Source of the DNA: Clostridiaceae bacterium
GTDB taxonomy: Bacteria; Bacillota; Clostridia; Lachnospirales; Lachnospiraceae
DNA: 64,000 nucleotides
Direction: 5' to 3'
NCBI GenBank assembly: GCA_910575435.1
Contig: CAJTGI010000006.1
Coordinates: 203,188-267,187, forward strand
In this document: positions 44,054-53,058 of the stretch, in pieces
How positions within the stretch are numbered: the first letter of the stretch is position 1
Layout of the letters: each line of letters starts with the position of its first letter
Translations under genes and position numbers: made by a program
The notes under the pieces: model-generated
Database searches by the model: none
Seen by the model: only the letters and a program-made list of their open reading frames with translations
Told to the model about the DNA's origin: nothing

Positions 44054-44665
44054 ATGGTAAAACTTTTCCTCGTATTCCGTCATCACGTTGTGTGGGGCGG
44101 GGCCGTCCCTGTGAAGGTCAAAGTTCGCTTCTTCCTTTGCCCAGCCGGCAGCCTCCAATTGTTCTAATGAAAAATCAAATAGCGGGCGGTTGTCTGTCTT
44201 AAATTGCAGACGACCGTCTTTTTGCAATATCTGTTCATATAGCCGCAAATGCTCAATGGATGTGAGCCGCCTCTTGGCGTGACGGTCTTTTGGCCAGGGA
44301 TCTGAAAAATTCAGATAGATTTGCGATACTTCTCCCGGCGCGAAGAATTCTGCGATATCTGCCGCGTCCATGCGCAGGAATAAGAGATTGCCTGTCTCCA
44401 ATGTTTCCCGCTTGTCCAAGGCTCTCACCAGCACGCTGGAATATTTCTCCACGCCAATGTAGTTGATGTCCGGATGCTCTTGCGCCATCTGAATGATGAA
44501 CTGGCCCTTTCCCATGCCGATTTCTATGTGAATTGGGTGGTCATTGTGGAAGAAGTTTTGATTCCAGAGCCCGCGGTAATCGCTGCCCTCTGCGCCGTCT
44601 GTCTGTATGGTGTAGGGATTTTCCAGGATGCGCTGCCCGGCCCCCTTTACATTTCTCAATCGCAT
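44006..44665 (-). CDS. trmB: tRNA (guanine(46)-N7)-methyltransferase
   Basis: TrmB methylates G46 in the tRNA variable loop. From ATG 44665 (AAAGGA upstream on the minus strand) it has 219 residues, typical for Firmicutes TrmB. The SAM site is HIEIGMGKGQFIIQMA, followed by YIGVEKYSSVL, the catalytic region YLNFSDPWPKDRHAKRRL and the C-terminal TEYEEKF. A longer frame to 44764 would add a Lys/Pro-rich extension without a ribosome-binding site. It overlaps the converging transporter gene by 48 bp. Confidence 0.95.
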   Translation of the reverse strand: MRLRNVKGAGQRILENPYTIQTDGAEGSDYRGLWNQNFFHNDHPIHIEIGMGKGQFIIQMAQEHPDINYIGVEKYSSVLVRALDKRETLETGNLLFLRMDAADIAEFFAPGEVSQIYLNFSDPWPKDRHAKRRLTSIEHLRLYEQILQKDGRLQFKTDNRPLFDFSLEQLEAAGWAKEEANFDLHRDGPAPHNVMTEYEEKFYHLGIPICRLLARRSPI

Positions 44666-44787
44666 ATTGCCGTTCCTTTCTGCGCGGGATGGATAACCTT
44701 GCCAGCGGCTATCCCCCTTTGGCTTAATTTTTGGATTTGGTAGGTAACTCGTCAATCGTAGCATAAATTATGGATTCCGTAAAGGTT

Positions 44788-44816
44788 TTGTCAGGGAGGG
44801 AGAAATATGGTATAAT
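44788..44816 (+). promoter_or_regulatory. Sigma-A promoter of the exonuclease gene
   Basis: TTGTCA (44788-44793), 17-bp spacer, TATAAT (44811-44816); the start codon follows after only 24 bp. Confidence 0.75.
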
Positions 44817-44840
44817 ATCCGGCGGAAAGGATGATGGGAG

Positions 44841-45506
44841 ATGAACCATATTGTAATAGATTTAGAGATGAATATGATAGAAAAGCAGTTTCGGGATGAA
44901 CAGAAATTATCCAGCGAGCTGATTGAGATAGGCGCAGTCCGTCTGGACCAGAATTTTAAGATGCTGGATACTTACCAGACGTATGTATTGCCCGACTATG
45001 GCCCTATGGATGAGCATATTATTCAGCTGACGGGCATCACTGACGAGATGTTGGTCGGCGCGCCAAAGTTTCATGAGGCGATGGAGGATTTTGCCGCATG
45101 GGTGGGCAGAGAGCGGGCACAATTCTACTCCTGGAGCCTGTCAGATATCCGCCAATTTCAGAATGAATCCAAGTTCAAGGGATATACGGGAAAGATTTTG
45201 GAAAAGATGGAGCGGAACTGGAATGATTTTCAGGAGGAGTTTAGCAATCTTCTGGGGATAGAGAAGAAGGTGCGGCTAAAGCAGGCTGTTGCGTCGGCAG
45301 ATTATGAGTTTACGGGGGATGCCCATACGGCGTTGGCAGATGCGGTAAATACAGCGGAGATACTTAAGCTATCCAAGGATAGGGCGGAGTTTGAGCGGGT
45401 GATGAAGCCGGTATTGGATTTGTTTCGGATCGACCATGAGGACAATACGCTGCTTCGAATGTGTCCGGAGTTTTTTGCCTCCCTGCCGAAATTGGAGAAG
45501 GAGTAG
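44841..45506 (+). CDS. DEDDh 3'-5' exonuclease
   Basis: This 221-residue protein is a stand-alone DnaQ-like exonuclease. Exo I is VIDLEMNM (Asp and Glu metal ligands), Exo II lies around YSWSLSDIRQF, and Exo III is GDAHTALADAVNTAEIL with the H-x4-D pattern of the DEDDh group. The ligand set is complete, so it should be active on DNA or RNA 3' ends. Similar to KapD/ERI-1-type proteins; the substrate is unknown. It has its own promoter. Confidence 0.9.
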   Translation: MNHIVIDLEMNMIEKQFRDEQKLSSELIEIGAVRLDQNFKMLDTYQTYVLPDYGPMDEHIIQLTGITDEMLVGAPKFHEAMEDFAAWVGRERAQFYSWSLSDIRQFQNESKFKGYTGKILEKMERNWNDFQEEFSNLLGIEKKVRLKQAVASADYEFTGDAHTALADAVNTAEILKLSKDRAEFERVMKPVLDLFRIDHEDNTLLRMCPEFFASLPKLEKE

Positions 45507-45553
45507 CCTTTTTCCAGTTTCGGCATGAAGTGCTATCTATTTTACGGTTAATC

Positions 45554-47734
45554 TTATTTTACCTTGACTTTGATTCTGGCTTTTTTTCCGTTAAAAGTTT
45601 TCGCAGTGATGATGGCGATTCCCCGTTTTTTTCCAGTGACTTTTCCCTTTTTGCTGACCTTCGCTACCCTAGGCTTGCTGGAGGTATAAGAAATGGCGTG
45701 GCTGGCAGTATTTGCGGGCAGCTTTGCCTTGATGATAAAAGATTTCCTTGCCTTGATGGTCTTTTTCTTGGCGGGGCTGGTGCGTATTTTCTTTGGCGCT
45801 GGCTTTACCGTTATTTTTACGGAAGCAGTTGCGCCGGTGGCCAGAGTGGCGGTGATGGTTGCGCTGCCCACTTTCTTTGCCCGGATTTTCCCATTCGATG
45901 ACACGGCGGCTATGGATGGCTTGGAACTGGCGTATTGTATGGATTTGCTGGCGTTTTTGATAATGGGTGCCAGGGCGACACGCTCTCCGTTTCCCAGCGT
46001 GTATTTGGAAGGGGAGAATCGGATGGAGCCCGCCTTTTTCTTGTTTACGGTAAATGCCTTGATGCACACATTATTGTAAATATTTGCTTCCGTATTGCCG
46101 CCTGCGGTAATGGGCGTAGAGTGCAGGTCCATCCACTGGTAGGAGGATTCCCCGCTCTCCGTATTGGTTCCGTAGGCATAGCAGAAACTTTTTCCGGGCG
46201 TGGAGTGGAAGTTCATTGCCAGGGAGGAGGAGTACAGGGGCATGCCTTCAATGGGGATGAAGCCATTCTTTTCGCTGGTCTTATGGTATGACACTACTAC
46301 GGAGAATCTCTCGTTTGCCTTCAATGAAATGGTTTTGGGCAGGGAGATGGTGTGGTAGCCGCTATATTTTTCCGTACCAGCTAGGGTTGCGGCCAGGGTT
46401 CCGCTGGTCGGGTCGCCCGGGGCAACATTTTTATATATGTTTATGGTGTAGGGCTGGTCTGCAGTGGCGGTGTATAGTGCCACTGCTTTCAGGGACTGGG
46501 TGTATTTTTTGTTGGCGGTGAAAATATTTGCCACCTTCATGGGATGATCCTTGCGGGGAACCAGGGTGCTTCCCCAGCCTGATCCGTCATACTGGTAGTT
46601 ATTGTCATAAGTGGAGTTGCCTGTTCCCTGGAATCCATAAATTTCTCCCAGGGAGGATTCGTCATAGGAGAGCCAGAAATATCCCTTTTCTCCGTAATTG
46701 GTGCCGTAACTGTTGGCGATAAGCCATGCGCCGTCCCTTTCGGGACGCTGGTCTCCAAAATTATCCCGGCTGTAGTGGTCGTCCCAGCCTATGATGGTGA
46801 CGCAGTGGTTTGCGTCGGCGGTGCTTTTTTCGTTCTGATAATAACTGAAAGTTCCATCGCTATTTTTTGTCAGGTGGCTTTCGTCTGAGTAAAATGATGC
46901 CTCCAATGCCCCTGTATTTATCAGGGCAGACTTGATTTCGTCTATGGGTGCGCCGTCATAGCAGTTGGAATCTGTCAGATAGTAATCTGCTTGATAGCGC
47001 AGGGAATCAGCATTTTGCTTCATGTCATTTGCCATCTGGAAGAGGCTCTTGGTGGAAGAGGCATCGAAGGGGGCGGCAGATTCCTTTATTGCGCCGGACC
47101 ATCTGGCCAATACGAAGGTTCCTAGCAGCGCATTGCTGCCTCTCAAATACGGGAGGGCGTTGCAGTATGTAGAATAGCTGTAGGTGTTTCTGATGGTGCT
47201 GCTCTCCGCATTATATGCGGATCTGGCGGTGCTTTCCCGAAAGGTGATTCCGTCCCTGTAGAGGGGGTCTGAGGGAGTCTGGGACGGGGAGAATAGGAAC
47301 CAGCTGAGATGGCTCTCGGATAGGTCCAGGGAGATTGGGGCCTTCTTGGTCTTGATTAAGTTGGATTCCAGGGATTTTAGGGAAGCGAATGCCCAGCAGC
47401 AGCCAGAGTATCCCTGGCTTTTGATGGAGGTGATGGCCTTTTTCTCCCGCAAATCGTAGGAGGAGGGGAGATCGCTGTCCTTTGAGGCATTGGGGGCTGT
47501 TTTCTCACCTGCTTTGACGGGAGACAAGGGCTTGCCCTTTTTGTTCAGATACTGATAGGATAGGATTCCGTCCTCACCTCTCTGGATATTGCCCTGATAG
47601 ATGTCATCTACGGTAATGCGGAAGGCTGGTTTTCGTGCCGCCCGTGCCGGAGCAATGCCGCAGCAAAGGGAGGGAAGCAGCACCCCTAGGATGGACAGAG
47701 CGGAGATTTTTTTTGCAATATATAAAAAGTTCAT
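45554..47734 (-). CDS. Secreted C1 (papain-like) cysteine protease with lectin-like and Big2 domains
   Basis: This 726-residue exported protein has a signal peptide (ALSILGVLLPSLCCGIAPARA). The catalytic domain has the Cys in QGYSGCCWAFAS (with the oxyanion Gln), the His in NHCVTIIGWDD and the Asn in WLIANSYGTNYG. A lectin-like beta domain follows (about residues 330-530) and then two Big2-type immunoglobulin-like repeats with YASSKPSIAAVSSNGKI and YTSSKPRVAKVSKKGKV, Lys-rich and ending in KARIKVKVK. No LPxTG signal is seen. It is probably a surface or secreted protease. Confidence 0.92.
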   Translation of the reverse strand: MNFLYIAKKISALSILGVLLPSLCCGIAPARAARKPAFRITVDDIYQGNIQRGEDGILSYQYLNKKGKPLSPVKAGEKTAPNASKDSDLPSSYDLREKKAITSIKSQGYSGCCWAFASLKSLESNLIKTKKAPISLDLSESHLSWFLFSPSQTPSDPLYRDGITFRESTARSAYNAESSTIRNTYSYSTYCNALPYLRGSNALLGTFVLARWSGAIKESAAPFDASSTKSLFQMANDMKQNADSLRYQADYYLTDSNCYDGAPIDEIKSALINTGALEASFYSDESHLTKNSDGTFSYYQNEKSTADANHCVTIIGWDDHYSRDNFGDQRPERDGAWLIANSYGTNYGEKGYFWLSYDESSLGEIYGFQGTGNSTYDNNYQYDGSGWGSTLVPRKDHPMKVANIFTANKKYTQSLKAVALYTATADQPYTINIYKNVAPGDPTSGTLAATLAGTEKYSGYHTISLPKTISLKANERFSVVVSYHKTSEKNGFIPIEGMPLYSSSLAMNFHSTPGKSFCYAYGTNTESGESSYQWMDLHSTPITAGGNTEANIYNNVCIKAFTVNKKKAGSIRFSPSKYTLGNGERVALAPIIKNASKSIQYASSKPSIAAVSSNGKIRAKKVGSATITATLATGATASVKITVKPAPKKIRTSPAKKKTIKARKSFIIKAKLPANTASHAISYTSSKPRVAKVSKKGKVTGKKRGIAIITAKTFNGKKARIKVKVK

Positions 47735-48125
47735 AGGAAATTCCTCATTTCTAATATTAAATTCACCAAAAGTAAAGCGAAAGGATTTAAGCGCACTGCT
47801 ATTCTTGGCTCATAAGTATTCGCATTTCAGAATACTATAGAGTAGGAATATGTTATTAATTTGCAATGCATGTGTAAAAAATGTGTCGCTGTGTATAGTA
47901 ACTGTTGTTTCTTCCGCATATTTATGTTATAGTCTATGGGGTAGCCTATGGCTGTGAATAATAACAGTATATCGTATTTTCTTTCCGAATGGAATGGAAA
48001 ATGGAGTTCGAGTGAAAATAAATTTTTTGTATGGCGAGGTATGCTCGCAAAAGCAAATTGCCTGCGGCATAGCGCATTATATGCGCATTCAAGTTTGCAG
48101 GTACTGGAAAGGTATGGTATTATGT
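47735..48125. other. Divergent intergenic region protease / DUF368 gene
   Basis: About 390 bp. It contains two solo repeat ends in the same orientation, CTGTGTATAGTAAC (about 47889-47902) and CTGTGAATAATAAC (about 47952-47965), and a promoter between them. No gene is supported. Confidence 0.5.
47905..47933 (+). promoter_or_regulatory. Promoter of the DUF368 gene
   Basis: TTGTTT (47905-47910), 17-bp spacer, TATAGT (47928-47933), between two solo repeat ends. Confidence 0.5.
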
Positions 48126-48992
48126 ATGGATTTTATTAAGAAAGCGTTAAAGGGTATTATCATTGGCCTGGCCAATGCAGTGCCGGGAGTCAGTGGCGGT
48201 ACCATGATGGTGTCTATGGGAATTTATGATGATATTATTTTCTGCATTACCCATATTTTCAAGCAGCTGAAAAAGAGCATTGGGATTTTGTTTCCCTATA
48301 TTGTGGGAATGGTAGTGGGCATCGTGGGGCTGGCATATGCCATCGGGTATCTGCAGGAGCACCACCCTCTCCAGACTAGCCTGACATTCATTGGGCTGAT
48401 TCTAGGAGGGATTCCGATTCTGTGGAAGCGCATTCGTGGCACGGATGGGAAGAAGAATGCTTTGGGGATTCCCCAGTTCTTTGTATTCTTTTTATTTTTC
48501 GCTATGATTTTGCTGATTCAGTATTATGGCGGAAGTGCTACCGGCGAGGTGAAGCTGACTGTGGGAATTTTGCCGATGATTATGATTTTTTTCGTAGGCA
48601 TCATCGCATCTGCCACGATGGTGATTCCCGGTGTGAGCGGTTCTATGATTCTGATGATTATGGGGTATTATTATCCGATCATCAATGCCATTAAGTCTTT
48701 TGTGGACAGCGCGGTTCACGGGGATTGGGATACGGTGCTTACCCTGTGCGCATCTCTGGTGCCTTTTGGTGTCGGCGTGGTGCTGGGAATATTTTTGATT
48801 GCGAAGTTAATTGAGTTTTTGCTGAATAGATTTGAAAGTCTGACCTACTGTGCCATTATGGGGCTGGTGGTGGCTTCTCCGGTGGTGGTCCTGATGGGGA
48901 CGCCTCTTGGGGGACTGGGAGCGGCCTCTGTGGTTACCGGGATTGTCTGCTTCTTGGCAGGGGGGCTGATTGCGCTGAAGTTGGGAGATTAG
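48126..48992 (+). CDS. DUF368 membrane protein, undecaprenyl-phosphate transporter type
   Basis: This 288-residue polytopic protein belongs to the DUF368 (PopT) family, shown in recent work to return undecaprenyl phosphate across the membrane for cell-wall synthesis. The N-terminal MDFIKKALKGIIIGLANAVPGVSGG and the second, mirror-like VIPGVSGSMILMIMGYY are the twin GVSGG re-entrant motifs typical of the family. About eight membrane helices are visible. The start codon is uncertain: ATG 48126 is chosen for the family-like N-terminus, though AAAGG is 12 bp away. Confidence 0.9.
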   Translation: MDFIKKALKGIIIGLANAVPGVSGGTMMVSMGIYDDIIFCITHIFKQLKKSIGILFPYIVGMVVGIVGLAYAIGYLQEHHPLQTSLTFIGLILGGIPILWKRIRGTDGKKNALGIPQFFVFFLFFAMILLIQYYGGSATGEVKLTVGILPMIMIFFVGIIASATMVIPGVSGSMILMIMGYYYPIINAIKSFVDSAVHGDWDTVLTLCASLVPFGVGVVLGIFLIAKLIEFLLNRFESLTYCAIMGLVVASPVVVLMGTPLGGLGAASVVTGIVCFLAGGLIALKLGD

Positions 48993-49013
48993 AAAGGGGA
49001 TTAGGTGTACTTG

Positions 49014-50150
49014 ATGGGGGATGAAGGAAAAAAAGAACTGCATTTGCGAATAATTACGAATTTATTGTGTACGATAGGTGTATTTGCTATTTTATTGTTT
49101 GTCGTGCCTAAATTGCTAGCGTTTTTCATGCCGTTGCTGATTGCATGGGTGATTGCCGGCATTGCCAATCCATTGGTGCTATTTCTGGAGGATAAGGTGA
49201 AGATCATGCGGAAGCATGGCTCGGTGTTTGTAATTATTTTGATTTTATTGCTGGTGGGTGGGTTGATTTATCTGGCAATTTATGCCACGGTTTCCCAAGT
49301 TAGCTCCCTGGTTAGGGAGTTGCCCCAGCTGTATGATTCCATTTCTCGGGAGTTGCAGCATTCGCTGGCAGAGATTCACAGGAAGGTGGATTTCATACCG
49401 GGCAATCTGGAAGATATTCTTGGGGAGAAGAATGAGAAGCTGCAGAGCATGCTTCTGACGTATTTTGATACGCTAAAGGTGGAGAAGTCCATTTCCAAGG
49501 TTGGATCCATGGCCAGCTCCGTGATTGATTATTTCGTGCTGATGGTCTTGACCCTGATGCTGTCCTACTTCTTTGTGGCACAGAGGGACAAGGTGAAGAG
49601 TACTTTCCGAAAGTGCATTCCCCAGGGGGTGAAGGATTTTTGGAATATGGCGTTGGATACCTGCCTGCGGGCATTGGCCGGCTATCTGAAGGCATGCTTT
49701 AAGATAGGGATTATTATATTTTTTGTGCTGTGGTTTATTTTTGGAGTGGTGATTGGCGCGAAGTATTCTGCGCTGCTTGCTCTGGTTACGGCGTTCCTGG
49801 ACTTTTTGCCATTCCTTGGGACAGGCATCATCATTACGCCCTGGGCGATTTACTGCTTCATTACCGGTGAGTATGTCACCGTGGTGATCCTGGCGGTTGC
49901 CTACGTGATATCCTTGCTGACCCATCGTCTGCTGGAGCCGAAGCTGATCGGGGACAGCGTGGGCATGAGTCCCTTTGCCACGCTGATATCCATGTTTATC
50001 TGCTATCGGCTGATTGGGATGCTGGGTCTGATCGTGGGAATCCCCATCGGCATGATATTGATTGCATTTCATGAGCAGGGCGTTTTTGAGAGCCAGATTC
50101 GGGGCATTAAAATATTAGCGCATGATATTAACCAATACCGGAAATATTAA
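49014..50150 (+). CDS. AI-2E family transporter (YtvI-like)
   Basis: This second AI-2E family member has 378 residues and seven or eight membrane helices, with the family block LGTGIIITPWAIYCFITGEYVTV and LLEPKLIGDSVGMSPFATLI. The size without an N-terminal extension matches the sporulation membrane protein YtvI. It starts 21 bp after the DUF368 gene (GTG 49005 is an alternative start), so the two are likely co-transcribed. It is only distantly similar to the paralogue at 42551. Confidence 0.88.
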   Translation: MGDEGKKELHLRIITNLLCTIGVFAILLFVVPKLLAFFMPLLIAWVIAGIANPLVLFLEDKVKIMRKHGSVFVIILILLLVGGLIYLAIYATVSQVSSLVRELPQLYDSISRELQHSLAEIHRKVDFIPGNLEDILGEKNEKLQSMLLTYFDTLKVEKSISKVGSMASSVIDYFVLMVLTLMLSYFFVAQRDKVKSTFRKCIPQGVKDFWNMALDTCLRALAGYLKACFKIGIIIFFVLWFIFGVVIGAKYSALLALVTAFLDFLPFLGTGIIITPWAIYCFITGEYVTVVILAVAYVISLLTHRLLEPKLIGDSVGMSPFATLISMFICYRLIGMLGLIVGIPIGMILIAFHEQGVFESQIRGIKILAHDINQYRKY

Positions 50151-50163
50151 GGAGGAAGATGGA

Positions 50164-51036
50164 ATGAATAAACGAGCAGTAAATATTAGTAGTCTAGTGT
50201 TGCTTTTGGCGCTGCTGTCTTTTATTTTGGAAGTGTGTCTCTATTATTTCGTGCCGCTCCACTGGGTGTCGGTGCTGGCGGCTGCAGTGATTTCTCTGGG
50301 GCTGACCCATTACTTCTTAGAGATTACGCTGGATTATGACAGTTGCTTCCTGCTGGCGGCCTTTATGACGATTATGACGACTGCTTTTTGCGTGGTCGTT
50401 TATTTGATGCAGACGAATGAATGGATTTCTTATGACTATTCGCTGCTGGTGCTGGTGGCTGCGAACTGGCTGGTTCCTTTTGGCTATTGCTTTATCAGGG
50501 ATTTTATGGATCGGGGGCCCAGGTTTGACGACTATCTTTTCTTCTTTCATGGAATGAGCATTATATTTCTGGTGGTTTACCTCTTTGCAGTGACAAAGCA
50601 GTTTTTCGTGACGCCGCTCGTTCCGCCGTACAAGTCCTTATCCATGGGGGCTCACAGTTTTATTCCTTTTATGGCTACGGGAACGTATCTGGAAGAGACG
50701 CTCTCCCATGGGGGCAATATTTCGGCTATGCTGACCTATATTGCAGAAGTGGTGCTTTTTGCCGTGCCCTTCGGGTTCTACGCAAGGGTTTATACCAGGC
50801 ACATGCATGGGGCGGTGAGGTTTCTGGTGTATATCAGTGCGCCTCTCTTCATTGAGGTGGTACAGTTCGTCACGGGCATTGGCAGGGGGGATATTGATGA
50901 TTATGCCTTTGCTATTATTGGCACTGTCATTGGCGTGGGAATATATCGGCTGGTGGCATATATATCCTATGAGGTGAATAAGCGGGAATTTTTGGTGGAC
51001 AGGACGGTTTCTAAGAGTCTGCTGTTCCACTTTTGA
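50164..51036 (+). CDS. VanZ-like membrane protein
   Basis: This 290-residue polytopic protein has about eight helices. The C-terminal part, EVVLFAVPFGFYAR, then FLVYISAPLFIEVVQFVTGIGRGDIDDYAFAIIGTVIG, matches the VanZ family (helix, E-x-x-Q, R-x-x-D-x-x-D). VanZ confers low teicoplanin resistance in enterococci; most relatives have unknown roles at the membrane. The start at 50164 follows AAGGAGGAAG, 14 bp after the preceding gene's stop, so it closes this membrane-protein operon. Confidence 0.85.
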   Translation: MNKRAVNISSLVLLLALLSFILEVCLYYFVPLHWVSVLAAAVISLGLTHYFLEITLDYDSCFLLAAFMTIMTTAFCVVVYLMQTNEWISYDYSLLVLVAANWLVPFGYCFIRDFMDRGPRFDDYLFFFHGMSIIFLVVYLFAVTKQFFVTPLVPPYKSLSMGAHSFIPFMATGTYLEETLSHGGNISAMLTYIAEVVLFAVPFGFYARVYTRHMHGAVRFLVYISAPLFIEVVQFVTGIGRGDIDDYAFAIIGTVIGVGIYRLVAYISYEVNKREFLVDRTVSKSLLFHF

Positions 51037-51097
51037 TTCTAATTGGGGTTCATTGCGATTATTTGCTTGGCGCATAAAAGAAAGCGCGCAGTGATGT

Positions 51098-51122
51098 GAA
51101 TAGTAGTTACTGTGAATAGTAA
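51098..51122. repeat. Palindromic solo repeat end
   Basis: GTTACTGTGAATAGTAAC, preceded by a second half copy TGTGAATAGTAG. The 18-mer is itself an inverted repeat (GTTACT/AGTAAC). It is the consensus core of the MITE-like family. Confidence 0.55.
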
Positions 51123-51152
51123 CAAATGATTTAAAATTTTTATAAAAATTAC

Positions 51153-51181
51153 TTGACATTTTTCGATAGGTTTGATATATT
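51153..51181 (+). promoter_or_regulatory. Sigma-A promoter of the tRNA genes
   Basis: TTGACA (51153-51158), 17-bp spacer, TATATT (51176-51181), 23 bp before tRNA-Val. Confidence 0.8.
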
Positions 51182-51203
51182 ATACAAGTCGTGTAAAGCG
51201 AAA

Positions 51204-51276
51204 GGGATCTTAGCTCAGCTGGGAGAGCATCTGCCTTACAAGCAGAGGGTCATAGGTTCGAGCCCTATAGGTCCCA
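51204..51276 (+). tRNA. tRNA-Val(TAC)
   Basis: A cloverleaf can be drawn: acceptor GGGATCT with AGGTCCC and discriminator A, D arm GCTC...GAGC, anticodon arm CTGC-CTTACAA-GCAG with anticodon TAC, and T arm ATAGG-TTCGAGC-CCTAT. CCA is not encoded. Confidence 0.95.
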
Positions 51277-51304
51277 TTATTTTCCTTTATATGGCATATA
51301 TCGA

Positions 51305-51378
51305 GGCGGGATAGCTCAGTTGGCTAGAGCACACGGTTCATACCCGTGGCGTCAAGGGTTCAAATCCCTTTCCCGCTA
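51305..51378 (+). tRNA. tRNA-Met(CAT)
   Basis: Acceptor GGCGGGA with TCCCGCT (first pair G-U), D arm GCTC...GAGC, anticodon stem CACGG/CCGTG with loop TTCATAC (anticodon CAT), and T arm AAGGG-TTCAAAT-CCCTT. A CAT anticodon could also be the tRNA-Ile2 precursor; the GGCGGG acceptor favours elongator Met. Confidence 0.92.
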
Positions 51379-51434
51379 TTTACAGAGTCTTGAGATGAAT
51401 GTATATATTTGTTTCAGGGCTTTTTCTTTTTTGG

Positions 51435-51510
51435 TATAAAAGTAAAGCCAATTGGACGAGCATACTACGTGCTTGCCTGTAGGGACGACGCTGCAGGCGG
51501 CATGTCGGTT
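51435..51510. repeat. Intergenic repeat TATAAAAGTAAAGCC
   Basis: A copy of the GTAAAGCC repeat (see 29360 and 30198) with internal GCATACTACGTGCTTGC and CTGCAGGCGGC hairpins. It lies between tRNA-Met and ispF. Confidence 0.35.
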
Positions 51511-51530
51511 TAAAAGGAATGAGGTGAATT

Positions 51531-52079
51531 ATGAGAGTTGGCATGGGATATGACGTGCACAGGTTGGTAGAGGGGAGAGACTTGATTCTGGGCGGGGTTG
51601 CCATTCCTTATGAGCGGGGGCTGCTGGGCCACTCCGATGCGGATGTTCTTCTGCATGCCATTATGGATGCCCTGCTGGGGGCGGCGGCTCTAGGGGATAT
51701 TGGCAAGCATTTCCCAGATACGGATGATGCCTACGAGGGGGCTTCCAGTATGGAATTGTTGAAGCAGGTTGGCGGCAAGCTGGAAGATGCATGCTATATG
51801 ATAGAAAATATTGATGCCACGATTATTGCACAGCGGCCCAAGATGCGGGATTATATTCCTCAAATGGAAGTGAATATCGCCGAGGCTTTGGAATTGGAGA
51901 GAGGTCGGGTGAATGTGAAGGCTACTACGGAGGAGGGCTTGGGATTTACCGGACAGGGGGAGGGGATTTCCTCCCAGGCAATCTGCTCCCTCGCCTCCAT
52001 GTTTGACCATATGGCAGAGGCGGAAGATTCAGGGCGGCAGGGTTGCGAGGGTTGCCACGGATGCGGAAAGTCAAATTGA
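51531..52079 (+). CDS. ispF: 2-C-methyl-D-erythritol 2,4-cyclodiphosphate synthase
   Basis: IspF acts in the MEP pathway of isoprenoid synthesis. The metal ligands Asp8 and His10 are in [10 protein letters not shown] and the third His in [32 protein letters not shown] is the conserved C-terminal block. The normal IspF length of about 157 residues is followed by an extra 25-residue tail ending in CEGCHGCG with three closely spaced Cys, not usual for the family. The GNAT gene follows 15 bp later. Confidence 0.95.
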   Translation: MRVGMGYDVHRLVEGRDLILGGVAIPYERGLLGHSDADVLLHAIMDALLGAAALGDIGKHFPDTDDAYEGASSMELLKQVGGKLEDACYMIENIDATIIAQRPKMRDYIPQMEVNIAEALELERGRVNVKATTEEGLGFTGQGEGISSQAICSLASMFDHMAEAEDSGRQGCEGCHGCGKSN

Positions 52080-52094
52080 GAAAGGAGAATGGGT

Positions 52095-52973
52095 ATGAAA
52101 TATACGGTGAGGGATTATCAGGGAGATGATATTGAATTTTTGCAGGAAAATGATTTTCTGCATTCAATGGAAATCCAATGTCGGGAAGATTCTGATTCCG
52201 ATATGATTTTTACTATTTTAGACGAGACTCAGGAAATTTGCGCTATCGGAGACTTGTCTTATCATAAGTCTTGGTTTGACAAGAGGCCAGGGGCACCTCG
52301 ATTTCTGAAATTTTATATTTGCGCGGCAATACAGGATTCGGAATTGTATCAGATTGCCATTGATTTTGCGTGGATGATGCTGGAGCGAAAGATGGAGGTG
52401 CATCGGGGAAATCCCTGCGGATTGATGGTGATCTGTCGCATGGGAAACCTGGAAGAGATGCAGAAGTATCTGGAGGCTGGCTTCGCTTTTGGCGAGACGG
52501 AGCCGGTGCTTCGCTACCAGATACAGAATCCGGGGAAGGCAAACCTGCCTGAGCCATACAGGATTGAGGAATTGCAGAAAAAGAGATCGGAGATTGACAG
52601 ATACATAGCCGCCACTGCCAAGGCGAAGGAGGGGGTGCCGGATAATATGGAGGAATACCTGTTCCATAGCAATGACGATTCCTTTATCAGTTATTATATC
52701 ACTGACGGCAAGGATATCTTGGCGGGGATCAATGTCTGCGATATGGATGATAATGGTGCCACATATAATCTATTTGTGCTGCCTGAATACCGAAGGAAGA
52801 GCTTCGGGGATGCATTGCTGAAAAGAGCGCTGGAATACATGCAGGAGCGCGGCTATGATTTGGCTACGACCAGTTTGAGTGGCTTGGATGAGGAGGGAAT
52901 GCAGTTGTATCTCTCTTTCGGATATGAGCTGGAGAGTTTTTTCGTGCAGATGACGAAGATGACGGTAGCCTGA
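52095..52973 (+). CDS. GNAT family N-acetyltransferase, two-domain
   Basis: This 292-residue protein has an N-terminal GNAT-like half with partly eroded motifs and a C-terminal half with a clear GNAT core: NLFVLPEYRRKSFGDALLKRALEYM, then LYLSFGYELESF. The tandem layout resembles the mycothiol synthase-like double GNATs, but no specific substrate can be named. ATG 52095 is chosen because AAAGGAG lies 7 bp upstream; ATG 52089 is too close. It follows ispF closely and ends at a terminator. Confidence 0.88.
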   Translation: MKYTVRDYQGDDIEFLQENDFLHSMEIQCREDSDSDMIFTILDETQEICAIGDLSYHKSWFDKRPGAPRFLKFYICAAIQDSELYQIAIDFAWMMLERKMEVHRGNPCGLMVICRMGNLEEMQKYLEAGFAFGETEPVLRYQIQNPGKANLPEPYRIEELQKKRSEIDRYIAATAKAKEGVPDNMEEYLFHSNDDSFISYYITDGKDILAGINVCDMDDNGATYNLFVLPEYRRKSFGDALLKRALEYMQERGYDLATTSLSGLDEEGMQLYLSFGYELESFFVQMTKMTVA

Positions 52974-52983
52974 TTTCCGTGTC

Positions 52984-53022
52984 GGGGATTTGTGATAGGT
53001 TCACAAATCCCCTTGTTTGTGT
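52984..53022 (+). terminator. Intrinsic terminator after GNAT gene, overlapping icd promoter
   Basis: Perfect 11-bp stem GGGGATTTGTG/CACAAATCCCC followed by a T-rich tail. A promoter (TTCACA 53000-53005, 17 bp, TATGAT 53023-53028) for icd lies within and just after it. Confidence 0.8.
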
Positions 53023-53058
53023 TATGATAGAGGGAAAAAGAGAATGGAGGAAGATATC

